This document shows, one piece after another, positions 5,684-13,262 of a stretch of DNA of 14,296 bases; position 1 is the first letter of the stretch, and each line of letters starts with the position of its first letter. The translations under genes were made by a program, and so were the position numbers. The DNA lies in assembly GCA_955652245.1 (NCBI GenBank), contig CATPAV010000169.1:1-14296 (forward strand), read 5' to 3'. The stretch is from an uncultured Candidatus Udaeobacter sp. GTDB lineage: Bacteria; Verrucomicrobiota; Verrucomicrobiia; Chthoniobacterales; UBA10450. The notes beneath the pieces are model-generated. The model ran no database searches, had not been told where the DNA came from, and was given only the letters and a program-made list of their open reading frames with translations.

Positions 5684-7681
5684 TTAAGGACGGCGTCGTT
5701 TTGGTGTGCGACGCGGGGCCTTTTCAGCAACCAGACGCAACGCAACCGCTGCTTCGGCGGGCAACAGCCATTGCTCTTGCGTCGCGAGTGGGACGGCGCC
5801 TGGGCCACCATAGCATGGTGACTCACTCGTCCACATGGTTTCCCACTCGAAACCCAGCGGCGGCGCCAGAAGCGGTTCGGGCGCGGGCGCGAGGACTTGA
5901 CGTTTTCCAAAATTCACGATGAGCAAGCGCTCGTCGTTCTCACCTGCAAAAAACCGGAGCACAAAACTCGCCGGCCCGAGAACGGCGCCATCGACTTGGC
6001 TGGGCACTTGCTCGCGAAAGCGCGAATCTTCACGACGCAATTTGATAAGATCGACATACAGATCATAAAGCTCGCAGTTGGTCGTGCGCTCAGAAAAATT
6101 GAGCTTGCAACTCGCAAACACGCGCGGATCAGATGGTGACGGCAAATTCCTCTGGATCTCTTCATTGGCCATCGATGGGAACTGTGCCAGAAACTGAAAG
6201 CGACCTTTGCGGATCGCCTCGCGCATATCGCTGTCTCCCACATCGGTGAAAAATATGAAGGGACTGCTTGCGCCAAACTCCTGGCCTTGAAAAAGCATTG
6301 GTGTCCAAGGCCCGAGAAAGAGAAGTGCGGTCATGGCGCGATAGCGTCCAGGCGAAGTTTGGAAGCGCAATCGCTCGCCTCGCGGATTATTCGAAATCTG
6401 ATCGTGGTTTTCGATGAAGGCGACAAACGTCTCCGGAGGTATGCCGAAAGTCGGTGTGCCACGCTGCGATTCCTGCCAGGAATATGGTTGGCCTTGGTAA
6501 AGATAACCGTACTTTGCTGCAGAAACGAACTCCTGCGGCAAACCGAGATAATCGGTGTAGTACGCTTCGTTCCTTCCGGTCAGAGCAACAAAGGCGCTGT
6601 GATGGAAGTCATCATTCAACAAACCGTCGAGATCGTCGCCGCCTTCGCTGCGCGGTCGCACTAGCTTGGCTTCCTGCGGTTCATTCTCCGCGATCAAAAT
6701 CAGCATGCGCTTTCCAGCCGCGGCCCGAGCCGCTCGGCCGACTGCGCCGATGATATATTCTTCGGACTTATCATTCACGTCCTGCGTCGCGTCGAATCGG
6801 AAACCGTCAAAGTGAAACTCCTCGATCCAGTAACGCCCATTCGTAATGAAAAACTCGCGGACTGGATCTGAATTCAGCCCGTCAAAGTTAATCGATTCGC
6901 CCCAATCGTTTTCATATTGGGCCGTGAAATAATGATCGGAGAAAGCGCGGACGTAATTTCCGTCGGGACCAAAGTGGTTGTAAACGACATCAAGAATGAC
7001 ACACAAGCCTAACGAATGCGCGTGATTCACGAAACTGCGCAAGTCATCCGGAGCCCCGTACAAATGTGTGGGTGCAAAGAGATCGACACCGTCATACCCC
7101 CAACCGAAGTTTCCGGGAAAATCTGCAATCGGCATCACTTCAATAACGGTGATGCCAATGCGGGCCAACTCAGGCAGTTGTTCCGCGGCGGCGCGCCAGG
7201 TCCCTTCCTCGGTGAATGTACCCACGTGCATCTCATAAATGATCTGGCCCTTCAACTGCCTGCCGGGCCATTCTGCGTCCGACCAGCGAAACGTTGTAGG
7301 ATCGACTATGCGGGAAGAACCATGCGGTCCATCGGGTTGGAAACGCGACGCTGGATCGGGATGAAAGTGTTCGGCGTTATCAACGCGAAACCGATAACAG
7401 TCACCGGCGCTGGCTTCGGCCGATCCGGAAAAATATCCGTCGTCTTCACGTTGGAGCGGATGAAAGGTGCGGCGCGCATGTTTTGCCGCGCTTTCTTCAC
7501 GCACTACATCGACGCGTGTCGCTTTCGGTGCCCAAACTCGAAAATGCGTTTCGTTTGCGCCAATTAATTCCGCGCCGATGGGATAGCGGCGAAGTTCTCG
7601 CGGATCCGCCACGCAAGTTTTTCGCCCATCGGCCGTGTTACGACTGTGGGTTTCGATGATTTCTTTTTTCATCTGCAACAT
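5684..7681 (-). CDS. treZ: Malto-oligosyltrehalose trehalohydrolase
   Basis: The predicted protein has about 665 residues. It starts with a CBM48-like beta domain (RYPIGAELIGANETHFRVWAPKA). A GH13 barrel follows with YEMHVGTFTEEGTW, MPIADFPGNFGWGYDGVDLF, DVVYNHFGPDGNY, FHFDGFRFDATQ (nucleophile Asp about 297), LILIAENEP (acid/base Glu about 332) and FIENHDQ (Asp about 427). A C-terminal beta domain closes it. The FGWGYDGV and GPDGNY motifs separate TreZ from branching enzymes. TreZ cleaves maltooligosyl-trehalose, made by TreY, to release trehalose. No treY is present in this window. Starts are possible at ATG 7681, ATG 7672 or TTG 7687; none has a Shine-Dalgarno sequence. The gene sits 31 bases after the PHP-GT4 gene and 21 before the debranching gene. 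Family assignment is secure. Confidence 0.93.
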   Translation of the reverse strand: MLQMKKEIIETHSRNTADGRKTCVADPRELRRYPIGAELIGANETHFRVWAPKATRVDVVREESAAKHARRTFHPLQREDDGYFSGSAEASAGDCYRFRVDNAEHFHPDPASRFQPDGPHGSSRIVDPTTFRWSDAEWPGRQLKGQIIYEMHVGTFTEEGTWRAAAEQLPELARIGITVIEVMPIADFPGNFGWGYDGVDLFAPTHLYGAPDDLRSFVNHAHSLGLCVILDVVYNHFGPDGNYVRAFSDHYFTAQYENDWGESINFDGLNSDPVREFFITNGRYWIEEFHFDGFRFDATQDVNDKSEEYIIGAVGRAARAAAGKRMLILIAENEPQEAKLVRPRSEGGDDLDGLLNDDFHHSAFVALTGRNEAYYTDYLGLPQEFVSAAKYGYLYQGQPYSWQESQRGTPTFGIPPETFVAFIENHDQISNNPRGERLRFQTSPGRYRAMTALLFLGPWTPMLFQGQEFGASSPFIFFTDVGDSDMREAIRKGRFQFLAQFPSMANEEIQRNLPSPSDPRVFASCKLNFSERTTNCELYDLYVDLIKLRREDSRFREQVPSQVDGAVLGPASFVLRFFAGENDERLLIVNFGKRQVLAPAPEPLLAPPLGFEWETMWTSESPCYGGPGAVPLATQEQWLLPAEAAVALRLVAEKAPRRTPKRRRP

Positions 7682-7689
7682 CAGCAATC

Positions 7690-7711
7690 AAAAGGGCCGT
7701 AGTCGAGGCCC
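7690..7711 (-). terminator. Possible terminator-like hairpin between PHP-GT4 and treZ
   Basis: On the minus strand GGGCC pairs with GGCCC around the 8-base loop TCGACTAC, followed directly by TTTT. An overlapping alternative stem, CGAGG with CCTCG at 7704-7722, includes the stop codon of the PHP-GT4 gene. The stem is only 5 bp and the genes are about 30 bases apart, so this could be a weak attenuator, an mRNA-processing site or another REP-like remnant. Confidence 0.3.
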
Positions 7712-7712
7712 G

Positions 7713-10115
7713 CTAGACCTCGGTGGTTGCCCAAAACTTGCGGAACGCGCTTGGCCAGCTGCGGTCCACCACACTTTTTCGGGCGCAGTCGCCCATTTTC
7801 TTCCGCAGTCCGGGATCAACAACCAATGCTCGCACTGCGCGCGTGAAATCATCGACATCGTGCGATTTGGTTATGAGACCGTTCGCTTTGTCTTCGACTA
7901 ACTCCTTTGGGCCGCCGGAATCCGAGACGACGACTGGAACGCCGGATGCCTGCGCTTCGATGATAACATTGCCGAAAGTGTCGGTGGTGCTCGGAAAAGC
8001 AAAGATATCAGCTGAAGCATAAGCGGTGGCCAGCTCGGTACCGGTAAGGTATCCGGTGAACACTGCGTCCGGCAAAAGTTCGGAAAGCCCCTGAGAATAA
8101 GGCCCTTGGCCAACCACAAAAAGCTGGACCGACAAACCTTCATCGCGCAATCGCCGATAAGAGTTTGCCAGGACATCCAGATCTTTCTCTCGCGATATCC
8201 GCCCGACGTAAAGCAGGCGCACCTGGCCGTTGCTCGCTTCAAATTTCTCCCAAAACGTTGACTCGCGTCGCGCGGGTGTGAACAGTTCGGTATCGAGACC
8301 ACGCGGGAAAATTTTCAATTTTCCAGGCTCGAAGCCCCGAGCGATCCAGTTCTGGCGATATTCTTCGGAATTGACGAAAACGGTATCGAGCTGGCCGTAA
8401 AACCAATGCATATAGTGCCAGGTCGCGCTCTCGAGAAAACTGTCCTCAGTGAGGATGCGAATGTATTGCGGAAAATCGGTGTGATAGATGCCACTGGTTT
8501 GCAGATTAAGCATCTTGCCCGCAAGCAGCCCCGTCAGGCCGATCGGTCCGGGCGTGCTGATAATAATCTCGGTAAATTTTTCCCGCTGGATGTAGTCGAG
8601 GATCTGAAGAATCGGCGGGAAGCTTAATTTTTGAAGCTCGTACTCCGGCAGCTCAAACTCGCCAATCGGCTGAAAGTTTTTGATCGGGATATCGTCTATC
8701 TGTAGCTCGCTGCGGGACGTTACGACGATTAATTCCTTTCCAGCTGCTGCCCCGGCCGCCGTCATTTTGCGAATCGTAGTAGCGACGCCATTGACGTCTT
8801 CGAGCGTATCAGTAAACCAAGCGCGTTTACGATTCTGCAGCGGAACGGGAATTTGCCCGGTTAATTCGCTAAAAATTTGCCGGAGCCACGAGCGAGACGG
8901 CGCTTGACTGTGAAAGCCGTAGAGGTACGGCGTTAGTATCACCAGGATCGGCACGATCGCACTGAGCGCTTGCATGCTCTCGACGACGTTTCCCCCACTG
9001 ATTTGTTGGACGAATTTTTTGAAGAGACGGAAAGTGAGTTGCTCTGCGACCAGATTTGCCAGCAGAAAGGCCCGCCGCTCGGGCTCGGGAACCGCGCTGA
9101 TCTCATCGCTGAGTTTCGCCTTTACTTCCGGCTGCGCGAAATAACCCGAAAGCTCCTTCCAAAGCGATCTGTTGGCCGGCTTGGCAAGGTCGAAGATTTT
9201 TCCCGATAAAACGCCCTGCGCGATAAAGCCGACTTTTTCCTTGAGTGTGAACTCAGTCGGATCGCGACCTTCCATGAAGCGCGAAAACATTTGTTCGAGG
9301 AGTGTGGCGCTTGGTCCTAGTTTTTCGTGGAAACGGTCCTGGATATAACACGCGACCGTGTTGTAGAAACTGTGCGAGATGGCGAGGGGAGTTCCGCCCC
9401 CACCGCGAGCCGTGCATGCCCCCGAACGTATATCCGCCAGAAACTTCTCCGGTGAATCCGCTGGCGGCGTTTCAGTGTATGCGCAAGCGATAAATTGTCC
9501 GCCGTGATCATCCGAGCCGCCCGTGAAAATCTTTATCCAGGGATCGGCGTGCGTTGGCGCAAGGTTATGCCGGTTAGCAAACATGTCGATCTTCTCTGGC
9601 GTCAAAGAGCCCAAAAGATTCTGAGCAAGTTCGCTCAGAAGCGTATCCCGTAAGCCGTTGACGGCTTCGAAGTGCTTAAAGAGCAAAATGAGGCGTTCCA
9701 GATGGGATGCAGTGAGCTGGCCATTGATACTGTAAAGCGGGTGGGCCACAGCGTGAGCGATCTGAGCGGTTTGGAGATAGCGCTGCAGCTCAAGAATATT
9801 CTCGCGGACGCCCTCAATATCGCGGTGTTGCTCTTCTGAAATTGCCCAGACCAGGATGTCGATCTTGCACGGATCCTGTGGAAAATAAGTCGTCACCTGT
9901 TCACTGATAAATGAGTGAGGCAAATCCATGATTTGCAGACAGCCCTCGATCGTATCGTGGTCGGTAATGGTGACGTAATCCATCCCGCGCTCCAGCAACT
10001 GCCGGTGCAACTCCCTGGGATCGGAGTAGCTGTCTGGAAAATCAAAACGGCGGAACAACCATTCCTCAGAGCGCGCGCTGTAGCGCGAGTGAATATGTAA
10101 ATCGCACTTGCTCAT
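7713..10115 (-). CDS. PHP-domain phosphoesterase fused to a GT4 glycosyltransferase
   Basis: This is one 800-residue frame. The N-terminal PHP domain (about 1-215) keeps the metal-binding motifs: H7-I-H9, ITDHDT with D52 and H53, H125 in AVAHP, and S-D202-D-H204. A mostly helical middle follows (about 220-410), with a hydrophobic stretch at 383-400 that might touch the membrane. The GT-B fold fills about 430-800: SGIYHTDFPQYI, FPRGLDTELF, LLYVGRISREKDL with R639 and K644, and FGNVIIEAQASGVPVV with E720. The GT part resembles GT4 enzymes of the PimB/MgtA/SQD2 kind that glycosylate lipids; donor and acceptor are unknown. The PHP part could hydrolyse a phosphoester in the same pathway. The start lies 3 bases past the deacetylase stop, so the two are coupled. 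Domain calls are firm; the joint function is not known. Confidence 0.9.
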   Translation of the reverse strand: MSKCDLHIHSRYSARSEEWLFRRFDFPDSYSDPRELHRQLLERGMDYVTITDHDTIEGCLQIMDLPHSFISEQVTTYFPQDPCKIDILVWAISEEQHRDIEGVRENILELQRYLQTAQIAHAVAHPLYSINGQLTASHLERLILLFKHFEAVNGLRDTLLSELAQNLLGSLTPEKIDMFANRHNLAPTHADPWIKIFTGGSDDHGGQFIACAYTETPPADSPEKFLADIRSGACTARGGGGTPLAISHSFYNTVACYIQDRFHEKLGPSATLLEQMFSRFMEGRDPTEFTLKEKVGFIAQGVLSGKIFDLAKPANRSLWKELSGYFAQPEVKAKLSDEISAVPEPERRAFLLANLVAEQLTFRLFKKFVQQISGGNVVESMQALSAIVPILVILTPYLYGFHSQAPSRSWLRQIFSELTGQIPVPLQNRKRAWFTDTLEDVNGVATTIRKMTAAGAAAGKELIVVTSRSELQIDDIPIKNFQPIGEFELPEYELQKLSFPPILQILDYIQREKFTEIIISTPGPIGLTGLLAGKMLNLQTSGIYHTDFPQYIRILTEDSFLESATWHYMHWFYGQLDTVFVNSEEYRQNWIARGFEPGKLKIFPRGLDTELFTPARRESTFWEKFEASNGQVRLLYVGRISREKDLDVLANSYRRLRDEGLSVQLFVVGQGPYSQGLSELLPDAVFTGYLTGTELATAYASADIFAFPSTTDTFGNVIIEAQASGVPVVVSDSGGPKELVEDKANGLITKSHDVDDFTRAVRALVVDPGLRKKMGDCARKSVVDRSWPSAFRKFWATTEV

Positions 10116-10118
10116 TCT

Positions 10119-10934
10119 TCACGCTTTTCGGTCCGCCGTTAACCTTTGTTCGGCGATCCAGTCGCAATACGTCGTCGGCGTTCTTGTTTCGTCCATCATA
10201 TCTATAAATCGCAGAATCTGTGTCCAAACGGCGGAGTGAGAATAATCGGGCGGATGGATGTTCAGGCGCAAGAGAGGATTGTTCTTCAAAAATTGGAACA
10301 GAGCAGCATTCCAGGCGCGGCTCACAGTCCGCCGCCAACTACTTCGGACGCTGTAAACAATCGATCTTGCGGCAAACTCTTGGTTCGAGCGAAGATCGCG
10401 CACGGTACGCAACCGGGTCGTGTATTCCAATTCGGCGTCGCGTGCGGCACACTCGGCTTCCGCGCTAAGTAGCCATGCTGGCGCGATAAAACCTTGTGGA
10501 GCCAGGCCGCTGGCGCGAAATTCATCGCGCGCGTTCGTGATCCGCCGCAGGGCTTCCTCGTAATCAAGGTCGTAAAATTCCCCTTCGTAATGGGTGTAAA
10601 ACCTGGTCAGAAATTTGTCGCGCAAGGTTTCATTCGGACGGCGAGGACGTTCATGAAAATAGCCGTGGATGACGATTTCGTGTCCGTCCGACTCCAAATT
10701 TCGCAACCAGGCAACGAATTGTCGATCTTTTGTGACCAAACCTTGATGGTGATAGTCCGGGACAACGAGCAGAGAACAGACGCGCACACTGTGCCGGGAT
10801 AATTCTGAAATGATCTCATTGGCAACATCTCGGTTGGAAGGAGCGATGTCGTGCAGAGAGACGACCATAAAGTCTTTCGCAGCGGCTGCCGTCGCGACGA
10901 GGGGTACGAATTGAGTGGCGACCACCGAAGTCAT
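10119..10934 (-). CDS. DUF2334 / polysaccharide deacetylase-like protein
   Basis: From the ATG at 10934 the protein has 271 residues. The motifs are those of the NodB-related DUF2334 group: SLHDIAPSN with H28 and D29, HEIVIHGYFHE with H90 and H94, QGFIAPAWLLS at about 147-157, and LNIHPPDYSH with H227 and D230. They fit a metal-dependent deacetylase acting on an N-acetylated sugar, but the substrate is unknown. There is no clear signal peptide, so it may act in the cytoplasm, which would suit a glycolipid or precursor as substrate. The frame extends upstream to an ATG at 11021, but that would overlap the EVE gene by 26 bases and add residues with no family character; an ATG at 10868 is also possible. 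It is followed 3 bases later by the PHP-GT4 gene, a strong sign of a shared pathway. Confidence 0.85.
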   Translation of the reverse strand: MTSVVATQFVPLVATAAAAKDFMVVSLHDIAPSNRDVANEIISELSRHSVRVCSLLVVPDYHHQGLVTKDRQFVAWLRNLESDGHEIVIHGYFHERPRRPNETLRDKFLTRFYTHYEGEFYDLDYEEALRRITNARDEFRASGLAPQGFIAPAWLLSAEAECAARDAELEYTTRLRTVRDLRSNQEFAARSIVYSVRSSWRRTVSRAWNAALFQFLKNNPLLRLNIHPPDYSHSAVWTQILRFIDMMDETRTPTTYCDWIAEQRLTADRKA

Positions 10935-10995
10935 TTTTAAATTTTCAACAGCGCCGGTCCCAGCGACAAGCGCAAAAGAGCGGCACGAGGGCACG

Positions 10996-11403
10996 CTAGC
11001 TTCCCATCGCAACAATCGCACGAAACTCTAGAGCCGTCAGCGGCATGACGGAGAGGCGCGATTGGCGCACAAGCTGAATTTTCTTCAGTCGCGGGGCAGC
11101 CTTGATTTGCTGAAGTGTGACCGGTCGTCGCAGAGATTTGATCGGTGCAAGGTCCACGGCGCTCCAATCGCCTTCTTTAGCGGTTGGATCGGGATAAGCT
11201 CCTCGCATAACTTTGGCGATGCCGATAACGGCTTTGTCCTCTCCGCTGTGATAGAACAGGACTTCGTCGCCCCTTCTCATCCTGCGCAGATTATTCCGCG
11301 CCGCGTAATTTCGAACGCCCGTCCAATTGGTCTCGCCCTCGGCAGTAAAGTCTGACCATGAGTAAGAGGAGGGTTCTTGTTTTACCAGCCAGAAATCTTT
11401 CAT
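10996..11403 (-). CDS. EVE-domain protein (PUA-like fold)
   Basis: The 135-residue protein is a single EVE domain of normal length. It shows FWLVKQEPSSYSWSDF at the N-terminus, WTGVRNYAARNNLRRMRRGD, EVLFYHSGEDKAVIGIAKV, and AYPDPTAKEGDWSAVDLAP. EVE domains have a PUA-like fold and are thought to bind modified bases in nucleic acids; their cellular role is poorly defined. The ATG at 11403 is preferred over the in-frame TTG at 11409. The gene is the first of the minus-strand run and diverges from tmk across a 160-base region filled with hairpin repeats. The 61-base gap to the deacetylase start makes co-transcription possible, though the protein has no obvious link to glycan metabolism. Family assignment is secure. 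Confidence 0.9.
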   Translation of the reverse strand: MKDFWLVKQEPSSYSWSDFTAEGETNWTGVRNYAARNNLRRMRRGDEVLFYHSGEDKAVIGIAKVMRGAYPDPTAKEGDWSAVDLAPIKSLRRPVTLQQIKAAPRLKKIQLVRQSRLSVMPLTALEFRAIVAMGS

Positions 11404-11563
11404 GCGCAAATCGTAACACAGGCTTCGAGCCTGTCGCGTCGAGCGGGCATCCTGCCCGCACGAGAGGTCAGGCTGGAAGCCCGCCCGATAGATCAGGCAA
11501 GATGCCTGAATTACGTCGCTCCTTGTTCGACAACTGGGTGGGTTTGTTTCACAGTCGGGTTAA
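11404..11563. promoter_or_regulatory. Divergent intergenic region between the EVE gene and tmk
   Basis: Both flanking genes are transcribed away from this 160-base region, so promoters for both must lie here or be very close. Most of it (11418-11509) is the hairpin array listed separately. Bases 11510-11563 remain for the tmk leader, with a small inverted repeat TTGT-TCG-ACAA at about 11524-11534. No clear -35/-10 pair or ribosome binding site is visible. Confidence 0.5.
11418..11509. repeat. Array of four 17-mer hairpins, about 25-bp period
   Basis: Four short palindromes stand in a row, each with arms of up to 7 bp and a 3-base loop. They are ACAGGCT-tcg-AGCCTGT (11418-11434), GCGGGCA-tcc-TGCCCGC (11443-11459), an imperfect copy with core GGCT-gga-AGCC (11471-11481), and TCAGGCA-aga-TGCCTGA (11493-11509). 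Loops and arms differ while architecture and spacing are kept, so this is not a CRISPR array or a simple tandem duplication. The unit matches the solitary hairpin at 3575-3591. From memory, AGGCTggaAGCCT and AGGCAagaTGCCT units are common in planctomycete and verrucomicrobial intergenic DNA. Confidence 0.75.
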
Positions 11564-12238
11564 ATGTCCCGCCTGCCATTTATCACGTTTGAAGGATCGG
11601 AAGGGTGCGGGAAATCCACGCAAGTGCAAAGACTGGCGGCGCGTCTTGATTGCGCAGGGGTTCCATATCTGGTGACCCGCGAGCCGGGCGGAACCGCGAT
11701 TGGGGAATCAATTCGCGAGCTTCTACAGTTTGCGCCACAAGGCGTTGGCATGACACCGCACACGGAGCTGCTTTTGTTTGAAGCGAGCCGAAGTCAGTTA
11801 GTCCGCGAAAAGATCAAGCCAGCGCTTGGGCACGGCCTGTGCGTGATTTCAGATCGCTTCTTCGATTCAACCACAGTTTATCAAGGCGTAGCCCGGAAAT
11901 TAGATCGACAAATTGTCGAACAGTTAAATGCATTTGCGATCGGCGACTGCCGGCCCGATGCGACCTTCGTGCTCGATGTCGATCCAGGCATCGCGCATTC
12001 GCGAATGCGACACACTGCGCGCAGACCGGACCGAATGGAACAGGAATCGACGGAATTTTATGAGCAGGTCCGCGAAGCCTATCGGGAACTTGCTGCACGC
12101 GAACCGAATCGGATCGTCGTGATCGACGGTTCGCGTCCGGAAGACAACATTGAGGACGAGATTTGGGAAATCATCTCCAGGCGATTCCCGGCGCTTGCTA
12201 CCAATCTGCAATCTGGAATCCAAAATCCGCAATCATAA
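11564..12238 (+). CDS. tmk: Thymidylate kinase
   Basis: The 224-residue protein phosphorylates dTMP to dTDP with ATP, an essential step of dTTP synthesis. It has the P-loop FEGSEGCGKST (residues 9-19), TREPGG at 38-43, the DRF motif at 97-99 (SDRFFDSTTVYQG), a LID region RMRHTARRPDRME, and the helix FYEQVREAYRELA. The length is normal for the family apart from the last residues (NLQSGIQNPQS), which come from a heptamer DNA repeat and are unlikely to belong to the conserved fold. The ATG at 11564 gives the usual distance to the P-loop; no Shine-Dalgarno is seen. One base separates its stop from the ATG of the delta-prime gene, so both are probably on one transcript. Assignment is secure. Confidence 0.96.
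   Translation: MSRLPFITFEGSEGCGKSTQVQRLAARLDCAGVPYLVTREPGGTAIGESIRELLQFAPQGVGMTPHTELLLFEASRSQLVREKIKPALGHGLCVISDRFFDSTTVYQGVARKLDRQIVEQLNAFAIGDCRPDATFVLDVDPGIAHSRMRHTARRPDRMEQESTEFYEQVREAYRELAAREPNRIVVIDGSRPEDNIEDEIWEIISRRFPALATNLQSGIQNPQS
12203..12237. repeat. Five-unit heptamer tandem repeat at the end of tmk
   Basis: The units are AATCTGC, AATCTGG, AATCCAA, AATCCGC and AATCATA, each beginning with AATC at a strict 7-base step. Because 7 is not a multiple of 3, the repeat passes through all frames and writes the last residues of thymidylate kinase. The final unit contains the stop codon, and the next gene begins 2 bases after it. Confidence 0.7.
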
Positions 12239-12239
12239 G

Positions 12240-13211
12240 ATGGCCTTTTCCCGCACAGCAGCGCTGGAATATCTGCAACGGGCGCATCAGCAAAATCGGC
12301 TCGCGCACGCCTATTTGATTTCCGGACCGCCCGGCAGCGGGAAACAATTGCTCTCGGCGGAACTGGCCAGCTTGGTGAACGGAACAAACGCCAATGACGT
12401 TTTCTCCTCGAAAGCGCGGGAGATCTTCGTTGCCCGGCCCGAATCGAGATCCCGTCGCATCGTCATTAGCCAGATCCGCGAACTTGAGCACGCGTTGCAA
12501 ATGTGCGCGTCAAATGGTCGGCGCAAAGTGGCGATCATTTCCGAGGCTGATCGGCTTCAGCCACAGGCTGCGAACGCGTTTCTCAAAACTCTGGAAGAAC
12601 CGCCGAAGGACTCATTGCTGCTGCTTTTAAGCGCGCTGCCCGAAGCACTGCCCGACACAATTCTTTCCCGGTGCATCCCAATTCCACTTGCTCCAAACGG
12701 CGAGCACAGAAACAAATTGGAAGAGGAAAAGCTCGTGAAACTGCTTCAGCAGACCGCGCGCGAGCAGAGCTGGACTGTTCAGTATGCATATCGATTGGCT
12801 CAGGGATTTCAGCGTTTGCTCCGCCTGAGCCGCGAGCAAATTAAAGCCGAAACCGGCGAAGCATTGAAGGGAGAGGAAGCCCGCTACAAAAATTCGACCG
12901 ATGGCGCCTGGCTCGAAGAACGCGAGGAATATTACAAGGCGCTTACCGAAAGTCTTTACCTGCAACTGCGCGCCGAACTCATCGAAGTTTTATTCGCTTG
13001 GTGGACTGATGTTCTTCGAGTGGGCAGCGATGTCGATCGCAGAGATTTGCCGAATGCGCGAAAAGAAACCGCCGCCCTCGCGAAGCGCTTTACGACGCCG
13101 GAAGTCCTGCGCAAGATTCGTCGCCTGGAAAAATTACGCCATCAGCTTGGCCGCAATATCCAGGAAGCACTCGCCATCGAAGTTACATTCCTCGGAATCT
13201 TCGCCGGTTGA
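12240..13211 (+). CDS. holB: DNA polymerase III, delta-prime subunit (clamp-loader AAA+ protein)
   Basis: From the ATG at 12240 the protein has 323 residues. It belongs to the clamp-loader AAA+ family: GPPGSGKQ at 29-36, KVAIISEADRLQPQAANAFL at 96-115, KTLEEPP at 116-122, and the SRC motif at 143-145. The position next to tmk is the usual place of delta-prime. Consistent with a subunit that does not hydrolyse ATP, the P-loop lysine is followed by Gln rather than Thr/Ser. The four-cysteine zinc module of E. coli delta-prime is missing; the region between P-loop and Walker B has a single Cys. The frame is open back to an ATG at 12150, but that start would lie deep inside tmk. The C-terminal part (about 170-323) is helical and only loosely conserved, as expected. 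Confidence 0.9.
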   Translation: MAFSRTAALEYLQRAHQQNRLAHAYLISGPPGSGKQLLSAELASLVNGTNANDVFSSKAREIFVARPESRSRRIVISQIRELEHALQMCASNGRRKVAIISEADRLQPQAANAFLKTLEEPPKDSLLLLLSALPEALPDTILSRCIPIPLAPNGEHRNKLEEEKLVKLLQQTAREQSWTVQYAYRLAQGFQRLLRLSREQIKAETGEALKGEEARYKNSTDGAWLEEREEYYKALTESLYLQLRAELIEVLFAWWTDVLRVGSDVDRRDLPNARKETAALAKRFTTPEVLRKIRRLEKLRHQLGRNIQEALAIEVTFLGIFAG

Positions 13212-13262
13212 AAGTATGCTACGCCACCTTCGTCATGTTTTGATCAGAGTGAAAACCTTGGG
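13212..13262. other. Short gap between holB and fabG
   Basis: These 51 bases contain no clear hairpin terminator, promoter or Shine-Dalgarno sequence. fabG may be read from the tmk-holB transcript. Confidence 0.4.

Noticed and set aside
7016..7567. 183-codon plus-strand frame
   Set aside because: It is antisense to the conserved TreZ barrel and has no recognisable motif.
10935..11021. Extended start of the DUF2334 gene overlapping the EVE gene
   Set aside because: The 29 added residues have no family similarity or signal peptide, and the overlap is unnecessary with ATG 10934 available.
11418..11509. CRISPR array
   Set aside because: The units are palindromes of different sequence about 25 bp apart with only 7-9 base gaps; there are no identical direct repeats, unique spacers or cas genes.
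12150..12239. Extended start of the delta-prime gene inside tmk
   Set aside because: It would add 30 residues with no family character and overlap tmk by about 90 bases; ATG 12240 gives the usual N-terminus.
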